A stretch of 64,000 nucleotides of DNA from NCBI GenBank assembly GCA_033063855.1, contig CP093829.1, forward strand, positions 5,466,243 to 5,530,242, written 5' to 3'. Made by a program: the position numbers and the translations under genes. The DNA is from Smittia aterrima. Taxonomy: Eukaryota > Arthropoda > Insecta > Diptera > Chironomidae. Shown here one piece after another: positions 29,540 through 42,900 of the stretch. The notes below the pieces were generated by a model that was given only the letters and a program-made list of their open reading frames with translations, did no database searches and had not been told where the DNA came from. Numbering within the stretch: the first letter of the stretch is position 1; the number at the start of each line of letters is the position of its first letter.

Positions 29540-30823
29540 AATAATTTTGTTAAAATTTATGTTTGTCTTGACTCTTGAGAGATGCAGCAACGTTTCTTCA
29601 TTTTCGCTCTTGCTGTAAGGTCGCACTGAGTAGCAACTCAGTTAATGAAGAAGTTGATGTCCGCGATATCTGGGAAACTCCAGCCAAGCCTTGGAATAAT
29701 CTTTCTCTTCATGCTTCTACTGATTTCTGAAAATCTAAAACAAAACATGTATCGGCCAAAATCTTTCTGCTCAGAAATTATTGTCAAATCATTGTTTTAT
29801 TAAACTTTTAAATTACTTATTGAAAAATGTTCACAGAAAAATTACAAATGTTTTCGTCATCGTTCAAGTAAAAGATTTTTCACAAAGGAAAAAGAAAAAA
29901 AGCGAAGAAGGAGAAGGAAAATAATGAGAGAATACAATATTAAATAACTTTGTAATTTTTGCTTACAAATTATCTTTACAATGTTAACAAATTTTGTTCG
30001 ATTGCTTTGCTGCTTTGCTTGCGTGAAAAATGCACAGAAAAGCTCTGAGGGGGGGAAGCGAAAAATGCTTTCGGAAAATCTACTTTTGGCAATTTAGAAT
30101 TCGATTTTTATCACATCAATTTATCGTTTTCTTGCTGCTACAGTTCGTTCCAATTTTTTATTAGTTTTTCTTTCTTTTTAAGTAGAAGGAAGAGTCACAA
30201 AGTTGCTTTGGGGGAAACTGTTAGATTTTACTCGATTGACGAGCTCAAAAAATAATTTAATGCAATTTGTGATCTCATTCCAAGTGAAAATGCTGCTGAG
30301 TGTGGACTAAACAATTTTAAGCTGGAAGCTGATTTTGACAAATCCTCGAAGACTGTGTCAGTTAAAGTTATAACAATAAAGAAGAATTTTGAGAAAAGCC
30401 TAAATTTATTTAACGAGAAAACAAAGAATTTTAAGGAAATTTGTGAATTTTTTAACAAAGCAAAGTTGATAACGTGAAAAAGAAAATCTACGAAGGCCCA
30501 CGAGTATTCAATATCGAAAAAGCTTCGCTAAGGACGTTTCGTACTGAACTGTTTCGTCATCGACTCGGAAAAATAAATTTACACTTCTTGAAATTTGTTT
30601 GCGACAACTGTCAACCAGATGAAGAAAAGCAAACGAAATTTAGTCAAGAAAACAGATTTGGGAGAAAAATGCCTACGTAAGTATGAGAAAATCTAAATCT
30701 AAGACAGAAAAGAAGGAGCAGATCGGCACCAAAGATGATCCTCAGGACAAGGAAAACTTCATCACTTTCAACCGTAAACTGGGGACGCTCGCAACTCACG
30801 GGAATTCTTCTTTTGTTTAAGTT
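29540..30823. other. Gene-poor region with coding debris
   Basis: 29675-29875 is the GH16 fragment listed separately. 30254-30476 (+) is an open stretch reading AICDLIPSENAAECG and onward that looks once-coding but has no start or partner. 30474-30680 is another open stretch of unknown nature. No intact gene is claimed. Confidence 0.4.
29675..29875 (+). pseudogene. Fragment of the 3' end of a fusion-type GH16 gene
   Basis: Matches 24470-24735, the last codons and 3' flank of the gene ending at 24612 (AGCCAAGCCTTGG, CATGCTTCTACTGA, ATCGGCCAAAATCTTTCTG, TGTTCACAGAAAAATTAC), with an internal deletion and a premature stop. It supports a tandem duplication covering the GH16-Mbs junction. Confidence 0.8.
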
Positions 30824-30910
30824 TCATTTACTTAGTTTACTAATTACTCTTATGAGAGCGCCGTTCTCGTCTTTGAGACGCTGGTTTTCGGTTTTAAGGG
30901 CGTCCATTTG
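30824..30910 (-). CDS. Mbs: Mbs alternative last exon B
   Basis: Acceptor TTTCAG, then codons for QMDALKTENQRLKDENGAL, ending VISKLSK and stop TGA at 30826-30824. It closely follows the vertebrate MYPT1 C-terminus (KDENGALIRVISKLSK). In phase with exon 32752-32666, so it is an alternative to exon A rather than additional to it. Confidence 0.85.
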   Translation of the reverse strand, partial: QMDALKTENQRLKDENGALIRVISKLSK

Positions 30911-33900
30911 CTGAAACGAGAGAGAAGATAAATGTTAATTGAAATCAGAAACATTTGAGATATCACAGACGAAATGAGGAAAAACAAACACAAAATTATC
31001 GAACAAATGGAGAAGTGAAAATGTTCTGTCTCAAAAAGCTTTGCAAGTTGTCGTTAAAAAGCTTCAACAGAACATAAACAAGGCAAGAACAAACATCAAA
31101 GAACTTCTAGAAATGTTAACCAAGATGAAAGTCATAATTAGAAAGTGAATTCTGTTGAATCGATCGCTGTGCTCACCAACGAAGAAAATCATGAGATGAC
31201 AACAAGAATTTTTAGCAAAGAAATTTTTTAAAGTAATCGTTAGAAGAAACAATCAAAAGCGAATAAACAAATTGTATTAAGCTGTAAATCTTCCCCAGGA
31301 ACTGATGAATAAAATGTGCTGAGAATGACTGCGTGAACAGAAACAAGCGAAATTCAATGAAATTATTTAAGTCAATGACATCAAACAAAACGTCTTTCGC
31401 ACACAAATATTTTTCTGTTTAGTCAAAATGAAAACAAACATTTATTTGAAGCTTATCATTAATGAAGTCGACTGAAGTTTATTCCTCACGACGTCATTCA
31501 TGATGAGCTTGCCTGAAGCAAAGTTTTCATTGCGTGTCATCATACCAAAGGATGAGGAAAGACCGCTGCTCGTGCGACTCGTAACTTCTACATGAGATTT
31601 TGTTTTTGTTTATTCTTCTAAGAAAAATTATTCTATAAAACTGGGAAGATTTGACTTTGACTCTTCGATGATTAGGTAAAAATATCGTTGGTTGATAAAT
31701 AAACTTTTTTCGTATAGAAACAAATTTTTTTTTCTCTCATTGTGTCTAGGAAAACAAAACGCTAAGGAATCCCTCACGTCGGCCACATCATCATCTTCAT
31801 CTATTTGTTGAGCAGTTGATTTTGAGCTGAAGTCGTGAGCTTTGAAACGACGCGAGTCAAAGCTCGATTCTCCGCCCGTAAACGCTCATTTTCTTGCTTA
31901 TACTTTTGCAGTTGCTTCAGCGATAATTTCGCGTATGATTAAAGGAATGTTTTGCGATTTTTATTTTTTTTTTCAATTGCAAGAGAAACAGAGAAATATG
32001 GAAATAGAAAAAAGAAAGAAAGAAAAAAAGAATATAAATTTCTTTTGTCTTTGTTTATTTACAAAAATATTTTTTTTTATTATGAAGATGAGGGTGAGTT
32101 GTGATGATGAATTAAAAATTGCACCTGAACGATTATTGCAACAAAATATTGTGTGAGTGTGTGTGTGTAAGTGTCTTTATGTACCTGGCAGTCGCAGCAT
32201 CAATTAATTCAAAATTCACTAAAATGAGAAACTAAGAAAGCTTCTGCATTCTCTCGACAAAGTTTTTGTGGTGGTTGCTCAAAAGGTTTAAAAGAGATTG
32301 TGGAAAGTTAAAGTGCGTTCATCGACAAACTCAGTCACGCTCGTGTTGAACTGATTTTGAAATTCATTTGGTAAAAAGAATTAGCGAAAGCATAAATTAG
32401 CACAAGCGTGACATAATTTGCGATAACCCCAAAAGAAAAAAAGAAAAGCTTTAGATTGAATTGAGAGTCTCCAATCATTTGCAAATGAGGGAGAATCTCG
32501 CTAACTCAGGAATTGTGAGATTGCTTGAGTTCACTAGTTTCTGTAACTCAACAGTCTTCGGGTTCAATAAAGAAAAGGGTTGTGAAAATTTTGTGTTAGT
32601 TTTTCATGTGAAAAGATCTTTTTGGTTAGTCTTTGATCAAAATAAATTGAAAAGCTCAAAATTACCTTCAACTCTTCTTCCATCTCAGAAATCTTCCTTT
32701 CCATTGCTCGTTTCTCTCGCTTCTCGTTCTCTGATAATGAGCTTTTAGTCGCCTGTAAATAAATCATTTGAGAATTAAGATTATGAGTTATCATCGCTTA
32801 ATAAATCAAACTCTCATTTCAGTTGCAAATTGACAATCAAAGTGTGAACATTATTATGAAGTTTAAATCAATTATTCAGTCACTTGCTGTTATCAGCGTT
32901 CTGTGTTGTGATCTCGCTTCTTCGAAAATCATTAATGTCTGTGAGTTCGCAGTTGAATTATACAGAACTCATGACATTCCCAGAGATGAGATTTATAAAC
33001 ATTTGTGCATCGCAAGAATATTGCACTCAGGAAAAGAGTCGAACACACCTGAAACAGGATTCATTGGAATTTACGGAATTGGATCTCAGTGGTGGTGCGG
33101 GAAAGAAGAGGAAGGAGGAGGCTGTGATGTCAAATGTTCTGATTTAGTCGATGATGACATCGCTGATGATGTCAAGTGTGCAAACTTAATAATATCGCAA
33201 CAAGGAACTAGAGCATGGGGCTCAAGTGAAATTTTTTGCAAGAGCGAATATGAAGAAAAAACGAACTTTTGTCTCGAAAATGAAGAAAAAATTGAATTTT
33301 TAAAAGAATTTCAACCTAACAATGTCACAATCGCAACGACCTCGCAAGAACCAGTCACAATCAAAACAACTTCACAGGAAATCCCCAGCGAAATAGAAAT
33401 GATAGCCACATCAACAACAACAACGACTCCGATTAGAAAAGAAGTGTCAAAAGAAGAGATTTGCGATTTCGTATTTCATTTGTACGAAACTCATGAACTT
33501 GCTCAAGATGAAATCTACAAACATTTGTGCATCGCAAATTTACTTCATAGGAAAAGAGATGCTGGCGGATTCTTGGGACCTTATGGAATTGGATCTGAAT
33601 GGTGGTGCGGAAAAGAAGAGAAAGGAGGAGGTTGTGATGTCAAATGCTCTGATTTACTCGATGATGACATCACCGATGATGTAAGATGTGCAATAAAAAT
33701 CTTGTCGGATCTCGGAATGAAAGCGTGGCACGCTAGTGAGTCATACTGCAAAAGTACACATCAGAAACAAGTGGACTCGTGTCTCGAAGATCACGGATTT
33801 TATGATTTAGCAACAGAAGATCAAGAATTTGTGACAGTCATAACAACTTCAGTTAACTCGAGAAAAATGAAAAATTCAAGAATTTCAGTCGAAGAATCTT

Positions 33901-36900
33901 CGAACGGAGTCCAATACTTTTTTCTCTTCCTCTTCCTCTCAACTTTGTGTGCAGCATTAATCGTTGTCGGCATCAAATATCGATCACGAATTTTCAAAAG
34001 GGATCGCGTTCATGAATACGAAAACCCAATCAGCCTTTAAAGCTTAAATTTCTCCGAAGAACAGAATTTAAATTTAAAAATCATGTGAATCTTAAATGAC
34101 TTGTAATTAATCGCGTCGTAATAGAGAAAGGAAAGCAGGTGGGAAATAAAATAAGTTTGACTAATTGGCAATAAAAGATTGCAGAGGAAAATTAAAAGAG
34201 TCAACATTGAACGTGAAAATTCACTTACAGCTGCCGTGAGACGTTCCAACGCTGACTTTGCGGCGGCCAAGTCCTGTTCCTTTCCTTTTAACGTTCCCCG
34301 TAAGCGATCATTCTCAGCTCTGCAAAGAAATCATGCAATTAAGATGGATTTTAATTGCGCAAATAAATCTTACTTTGCAGCCTCGTAGAGAGCTTTATAG
34401 TCGATGAATTCACCGTCATCGTTAGTATCGCCAAGGGCGTTTGAAGCGAGGGACTCAGCTCGTGAACGAGACTCGTTACCAGACTGAAATAAGAAATAAA
34501 AGAAATTCAAATGATGTTGAGAGTGATTACGGAGAAAAGTCTAATGAGAACTGTGACAATCGAAATTACTTCGTAGCCTTCAGATTGCAAAGACAAAGAG
34601 CTGAGTGATTTGTTCGCTGATGAAAGAGTTCCGCCTAAGCCTGAAGCATCGTAAGGCACTGTCGTATCTGGCACAGCTGCCTTTGCAGCCTCTTTACACT
34701 TTCGCGAACGATTCTTTCTTTCATGTTCTCGCAATGACTGCGATCGACCGATGTTTGCGACTTTGTCGTTAATACTTTGATTCAAATTTGAGTTTGAGCC
34801 ACTGAGACCTGAAAGCATGTTGCTGCTTCTTGAGTAATCGCGACTTCCCATTGGGATGCTCAAACTCGCTGTTGTGACTCCATTGTCGTAGCTTGTGTAA
34901 GGATTGTAATAATTTCTATCTTTATAAGCTGACGAGTATCCGCTTGCGCCATTCGAACCGTAATTTTGCGTATAGCGATCTTTATAGGGCGAAGCGTAAG
35001 AAGATGCGCCAGTTGATCGTGAGTTAAGTGAGCCATTTGATGCGCCATAAGAACTTCTGCGATAATCTGCGCTACTACTTGGATTGCTGTAATAGTCTCC
35101 GGTTGTTGGTCTCAAGTTCTGATTCGATCCGTAAAGCGACGATGACGGATAGCTATTAAGACTATTAAGAGCTGATCCGTGAACGCTGTAAGGCCTTCCA
35201 TTCGTAGAAGTCGATTGATAACTGTTTGGTGTGACAGAACTTCTCGTTAATGAGGAAGATCGTCTACGTGGCGGTGCCACTGGTCTCGAGGTTGATCGCG
35301 AGCGGAACGACATTTTCTCGATAATAAAACGCTTTTCCCTACGTCGATCGAAATAAATCGAATATTAATTGCTTTCTTAGTTGCGAAAGCTAAAAAGCAA
35401 CTCTGATTCGAAAAACATGTTTCAAACATTTTCCGAGAACGCATAAAATCTCGAGCAATAAAGTTTTCATCGCTTCCTAATGGATCATTGGAAGTTGTGA
35501 TATTTTTAGCGCTTTCACTACTTCGTCAGTCGATTAATTCTCACGTCTGACTCATAAAAAGTTGCATCAAACGAGACGCACTGGTGTGTCTGACGCCACA
35601 GCAATCGTTTAGGAGAACCAACCGCAGCTACATCTGTTTCATTCACGAATCGAGCGTGCTGCTAGTGCGAAACAAAGGAGAAAGGGAAACTCATTTCCAT
35701 TGCCGCGGAGGCAAACGTCGGCGGTGTAAAAACTAAAAATAAACCGTGAAAAACTCAGCGTTTCGTGAGACTACGACGCCCGACTGTTGAATGATTAATT
35801 CGCGGTGTGCTTTCTTATTTGCGGACGATGAGATAATGAAGAAGTTGATGAACGTCTCAATACCAAGCGAATCTGTCGTCGACATTTGTTGATGTTTGCT
35901 TTCTGTTTAATCAAAGAAAATTCGGAAGATGACGCAGAGCGAAAACTGTTTGTTCAGATGGAGATTTGTGGCAAGACTTTTCCGGCCCCAGTCGTTCGTC
36001 TTTTTATTTTTGCTGTTCATCATGTTTCACTCTGGTCAGCTGACATTGACGGTCAACGCAACTGCGATTAACATCAACGGGGGAACTTTTTGAAGGGAAA
36101 TCTTTTACCTCGAGTGCTCTCACTCATCTGCCAAACTCTCGTGATTTACGCAAATTCAATTTTAACTTTTAGAGAATCGAAGAGGTGAATTTTCTTTTGT
36201 AATTTTTCGAGATCTTAAAATTTTCCTCGGCAAGGTTAACTAAGATTGCTTGGGATTAACGCGTTCATTCACAGCTCGACCCGGAAATCTCTCGAGATTT
36301 AGATTTCTCTTAAAGGTGTGAATGACTCGATCGAAATGATCAATCAAACTTTCGATTTGAAACATGTTTTCCATCAATCAAAACAGCTTTGAACTTCCAG
36401 CTGCTCCTTACGAGATCAAACGTAATCAATTTCGTTAGATAAAATAACTTTTTCTTTCCTTCACTGAGATCAAAAACTTTTTGCGTGTTTTACGTTAAAA
36501 TTCCGCGAGACTTCTGCGGCTGAGAAAATTTCCCTCGAATGAAGAAAACTCGAGATCGTTAGAGAGAAAAATCTTAGTTTTCCCATTGGAAGTTTCCCAA
36601 GAAAGAAAAACATTTCTCATTTTGATTTTGAAAGATTTGTTGGATCTTCGTTGAGGAATTAAATCGTCATCAAGCGATGGAAAGAGAAAACCTTCCCAGC
36701 TTTCCAATAAATCACAAAGCGGCTTAAGAAGTGTCGATTGGCGTTAATGAAAATTTAATTTAATGAATATTACTTTTAAGCTTTCGCCAATTCCATTGAA
36801 AAGTTGATCATGTGTGAAGGCTTAGCCTTAAATTCGCAGCAATTTGTCATTGTCTGCGACCAGGTTTTCTCTCGAGAGACTAGACAAGTTGTAGCCTCCA

Positions 36901-39900
36901 TTCTCCTGTCAACTTTCGTCACACACTCGACATCATAATTCGTCGGGGTGAGGCTCGAATGTCACAACAAACTGAGTAGACTTTAATCCAATTCACCTTC
37001 TTCGGAAACTTCGAACTGCCAGCTTTGGAAAATCTTCGCTTACGTCGCATCATGATTGATGATAAAAGGTGTGGGAGAGCAATAATTCATTTACGTTATT
37101 AAGATCGACGGCGAATTATTTCAACGCCAGTTCTCATTAAGCTGTAGAAGCCGAAACGGCAGCGACGATGACGTGAACGCAAGCGATCGCACGATGAGAA
37201 TGAAAGCGACACGCCAATAAATTAATTAAGAAGCTTACGTGGGCCTAATCTGGTTGAATGGCCTAAATTTTCACGGTTTCGACGATGTAAACACACGTAG
37301 CTGCTTCTCATTTAAAACTGAATTATGAGCTCGATTTGTCATCTCGTCGATGACATTTTTCATTTGCAATGATCGTTTTGGAGTTGCAATTGCAGCAGCC
37401 TCTGCACTTGCGAAAACATTTCAGAATAATTCATTTCAGCGCGTGAATAAATAAAGACGAACGATGAGAGCTCCATCGCTCCTGTTAATTACTTCGCAGT
37501 GAGATGCACGTAAGAACAAATTGAAGAAGCTAATTTGATACTTTGTCGACGAACCGGCGAACATGTGCAAGTCGTCGAAGAAATCTTTGTGATGAAAATA
37601 GAATATCTTTCTCATTTCCTGATCGCTCCTCCTCATGTTACATCATTTTGCAATAATTTTAATTGCATAATTGATTGGACGACACAAGTTTCCTGCATCG
37701 ACTGCGATTTATGACTTCCAACGACGCATTTATGTAAATTTACCGATTCATCGTTGAATTAATTGTCTTCGCGCACCGTTTAACTTTAATTGTCATTTCG
37801 CTCTTTCTTGGCAGACGAAAATAGAAGAAAATTAAGCGCAAATGAGAGGGAAACTTTTAATCCCAAAAGAGGAATTCTCAACTCGGTAGATTCGAGATAA
37901 GAAACTTCACCTTTTTGACCATCTTATTGTAATTCGATTCGCACTTTACAAATTTCAGTGTAGAACTGATCGATTCTATTTATTGAGTTCGGTTAATTGT
38001 CGTTGCAATCGAGGAAGCTTCTCATGATGCAGTTCTCTGATTAGACAAAGGCGAAAATCTATTCTCAGCCTTTCTATTTTTACTCACCACGTCTTTGTCA
38101 TCGCCATTGTCCACAGGCGATTCTTGACGACAGTCGGGATCAATATCCTAAGTGAAATAAAGAGAAATGATGAAAAGTTTTGTCGCAACGATTGATTTAT
38201 GAATATTTTACCTCCATGTCGACATGAACAACGCCTGTTGATCTCCTCTTCGGACGCCGTCTTCGTTGAATCATTGCTTGAGTTGTTTGACCGCTTCGAT
38301 TGTCATTCTCCTTATCATTTTCTATTGAATTGGTTTCTTTAGAAAATTTTGTTTGTTTTGTGAGGATTTCTAAATTATTTATCGTTCTCACCTTTATCAT
38401 CGTCTGATCGATTTGTTGTTGTCACTGTCGTCTCCTTCTCGACGGTTGCGTTCTCTGTTGAATTTGGTCGTCTTGGAGCGGCTGTTATGATCGTTGTTTT
38501 AAGTGGGTCTTGAGTTGTTCCATTTGTTGGTGACGTCGGAGGTTGCGTCGAATTCTCAGAAGCCGTTGCTGGCGTTGATTCCTCGATTTTGAACTGCAAT
38601 AAAACAATAACAATCAACATTTCGCTTGAAGTGAACAAGAGATAAAGAATTATCGTGCAAAACAAATAAAGATAGAGAAGTTAGCTGTATTAATTAAAAT
38701 AAAAGGAAGAGATTGTTAGTGAATTTTAGAAGAAACGCAACTATAAACAGAAGATCCAACGAAACCATAAAACAGAGAAAGAATTTTGTTTGTTTGTGCC
38801 AATTCGTCCAACAAGATTGTGTTTAATGTTGTTCGCCATTTACCTTGCTGCTGTTATCATACTTCAATCGCCATGATGGCCTTCGCTCTCCAAATATCGT
38901 GTGATGAATCGGCGAAGGTGGAAGCGTGTCAGGAAACTCGCTAATTGGACTATCGTTAATTGCAATCGCCTCGCATCGTTTCGCTTCTTGTTGGAGTTTG
39001 TCGGCGAGCTTTGCAGATGTTGCGTTATCGATATCGAAGAGTGATCGCGGCTGAGGGATGGGAGGGATCTTTTGGTGTGCGGGTGGACTCGGCTTTTCAG
39101 TCTTTTTCAATCTATCACTAATGTCCAAGCCAGAAATGTTTTTGTTCGTTATCAGAGGCACATTAATGGTTGCGGTTACAGAGTTTGCTCCAACGTCGGG
39201 TCCAGTGTTGATGTCTTTCTCAAGACGATTCGTCAGCATACTAATCGGGTTCGTGTTTGATTTTGGTGGCGGTGAGATTGTAAATGTTGCTGAAATCTTC
39301 TCGTCATCTTCGTTGTCTTCCTTCTCGACACTTGGTCGAAGGGTTTTTCTTAAAGGCGAACTGATCGTGTAGTTAACTGCAACTTCGTTTGTCGATGATG
39401 GATCCTCAGCTAATCCTGATTCTGTCGTTGATGACTCAGACAAGCGTTCATTAAGCTCACTGGAATTCTCCGTCTGATGGAAATTTTATCAGTTTCGATT
39501 TTAGGTTTGGCAATCAAAAAAGTTCTTGTTAAGTTTTTTTTTGGCGGAGAGAAAACTCAAAGGCAGATGAAAGAACGCATTCTGATCATCGGATAAAATC
39601 CACTCGAAAAAGGAAAGCGAAAAGCGCTCTTGAGAGGTTTATACTTACATTCCCATTGTTGTTGTTGGCATTCTTCATCTTCACGAGCTGCTCAGCGCTC
39701 TTGATTTCATCAAGCGTCACGCCTTGTGTCGATCGTCTCGTCTCTCGAACTCGCTTCGCATGAGCCTTTCTTTGCGTTTCACTTTCTTCGTCACGCGTTG
39801 GCGGCACAAAGGATCTTTAATGAAAGAAGACATCATTAGAACATTGACGAAGCAAAAGCAATTTGTTAATTGTTTGCAAAAAAAAAAGCGAAGATGAGTA

Positions 39901-42900
39901 AATCATCTCCGGTCTGAGGGTCATGCGTTGATGAAACTCATTTGGATTAGTTAGACAAGAAGTGATTAGCGAAATCGAAACAAGATACGAGATTAGGAAT
40001 GTCACACGCGTCTAAATATCATCTGTGGGTGTGGGTTCGAGATTAGTCCGTCAGGAGAAAACTAAACATTGTGAAGCCAACATGAGGAAGATCAAAAGAA
40101 AATTACTTGAAGAAGTTTTTAAAAATGTTTCCTGGCGAAAATTTATTTGGGGTCGTCGGAGTGGTGGGCGTTTGCGATGTTTGCTGGGACTCGGCAGGTT
40201 TCTCTGGTGCCGGGCCAGCAATTTCAACAGCGAGATTCTTTCTAGCATTCGCAATGACGTTTGAGTTGGCCATGGCATTTTTCAGTGTGTCCGATGGCGA
40301 GCTATATCGACGTGCGATCAAATCAATAAGATTTTGATTCGCTGTGACTAACGCATTTACAGCTGTTTCCTGTTTGGCCGTCGGCTTCTCAAGACTTCAT
40401 GATCAAAGAGCGTGAGGGATAATTTTGAATCAAATGTTTTCAAAAAAATGATAAATGAAAAATGATTTGAGTCGATGTGACTCATTAAAAAGAAGAAGAA
40501 CTTACCTTCGCATGTGACCAGAGCTTGGAGTTGACGCTGGCGTCGATGGACTCGTTGGAGGAGTTCGCTCGTTGATCTTTTTGCTAAAATTGAAGAATTT
40601 TGCATTAGTCATCAATAAAATTAAATTTCACGCTCAAAGTTAAGTTTACAGCAAAGCTCATGCAAGGAGAAAGTTAGCATTGTTGTGCAAACAAAAGGAA
40701 AATTTGGTGAAAGTAATTCGCAAACGAAATCTTGCTACCTTAGTTGATGTCTATGATCCTTAAGTGAGGCCGATCGTTGTATAATGTAATTCGCTGTTGC
40801 TTTAACTGTGCTCTCCTTATCACTCTCAGCGCTGACATTATTGCCAATCTGACTTGCGGGAAGGACTGGACACGAGTTGGCCTTTATCCGCGCACGAAGC
40901 TCGTTGTATTTTCGGTAGAATCTTCACGATCGGTCATGGAGTGTTAATTTTTGTTTTTGATGATGTTAAAGCGTTTTGTTCGTATTTTTTTTTTTACAAA
41001 ATTCAATTAAAGCGCAACAATAAAACATGAAAAAATGAAAACAAATCATAAGAAAATTGTTAAGGAAAAAATTAGCAATGTTCAAAGCTGATCGCTTAAT
41101 GGATTTCGTCTCGCAAATCCAAAGCACGATCATCATCAAAAAAAAATTAAATTGAAATTCTCTTCAAAAACTTTTCAGGCAGAGTTAATTAATTGAATTA
41201 ACATCAAAAGCAAAGAAAGAGGTCAAATGTTATTTCAATTGTCAAGACACTCACTTCTCATCATTCTCGAAGCTCTGCGTTCGTCGCAAAATCACTTCTG
41301 AGTCATTTGTTTGGTTTTCTTTATCAGGAACTTCTGCAATAAACGAGACATGTTATAGTTTTAATTGAAAGGAGAAGTGACGACGAGATCTCACGTATTT
41401 TTGGTGGACTTTCTTGCTGAGTATTCGTCACGTTCTGTCGGCCGTCCTTGCTGGAATCATTTTCTTTCGACAATGGCAGTTGCATTTGATCACGTGCTGA
41501 CGAGACTTTTGATTGTTTTTCATCTGAATGTTTGGAAAATAAATAAACTTTATTAAAAGGAAAAGTTGAATTCAATGTTTCACAAAACGGGAAATGATCA
41601 ACGATGGTTGAGGCTGACGAATGAGAAGTTACAGCTTTCTTGATTCTCAAATCATTTGAATGCAAAATAACTCTCAAGTTCCTCAGATTTATGACAAGTG
41701 GGTGAAGAGTATTTACATCGAGCATGGAATTGGATTACAACATCAACAAAAGAAAAAAATAAACTAAAACAACAACTTTGAGGGTAGAGTCACGTTTACC
41801 TATTTCCTCTACTTCACTTTCACTCTCCTCAGACTCTTCCGATTCTGAACCTTCTTCGGATTCACTTTCGGATTCTTTTTATGAAGCGGAAATTCAACGA
41901 GACAGAGAATAGAGAAGTTAAGATCAGAAAATTCTCGAAAGGATTAAGAGTTGATCGATGAGCTTACCAGCATTAACTTTTTCAGCAGGTGATTTGACCT
42001 CAACGCGGATGACTTTAGGTGGTGACTCGATGTTGTTATCTATGCTATCACTAATCTTAATTTGACTTGCTGGTCTACGTCTTCCACGTTTCTTTCTCAT
42101 GTCTTCAAGCCATTGCACCATATCCTTTGGCGCGATGTCGATCGCCGTTTGATTAGAATAATTTTGGATTTCAATGTCAGCCATTGAGGCGATGAGCATC
42201 TGTGCGGCTTCTTTCTTGCCCCAGTAGCAAGCAGCGTGAAGCGGAGTCCATCCATCGTTGTCTTGTCGATCGACATCAGCTCGTCCGGCTAACAATAAAC
42301 TGAGAACCTTTGTGTAGCCTTTAGCGGCAGCAACATGAAGAGCAGTCGCTCCTGTTTTTGGATGAGGACGATCAGCTTCGCTTGCATCGGATCGCAGCCA
42401 TGACATTGCATCTGCGAGCATAATCTTCTCTTCTTGTTGACGCGCCTCTTCACAGTCAATTCCTTTTTCGTCAATGTAACGCTGGAGAAGATCAGTCATT
42501 GCGTTTGTTCCTGCAATATCCATAGGCAGCTCTCCATCGCTATTTACAGCCGCCAAGTCAGCGGCGTTCTCAATCAAATATCTCGCGATGCTGACAATTC
42601 TAAAATTGACCAATGAAATCATCTCGTGAATCATCGGATAAAGAAAGAAAATCTCACCCGCATGATGATGTTGCGTGAAGCGGCGTCCAACCCTCATTAT
42701 CTTTCCGATTGATGTCAGCTCCTTGTTTTACGAGAAACTCAACCATCTCGAGATTATCTTCAATGCAGGCCTGCGAATTGAAATGAGTAAATTAATCAGT
42801 TGATGACGTAATCGCCGGATCATCACAGGTATTCAACGATAAGAGATAAAATCGTTTGATAATGTTTCATTCTTTCGCTTCGCGTTTGCTCGTCGGAAAC

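Noticed and set aside
30254..30680. Two adjoining open stretches as a small gene
   Set aside because: No start codon in context for the first, no shared frame, and surrounded by debris; treated as possible gene remnants only.
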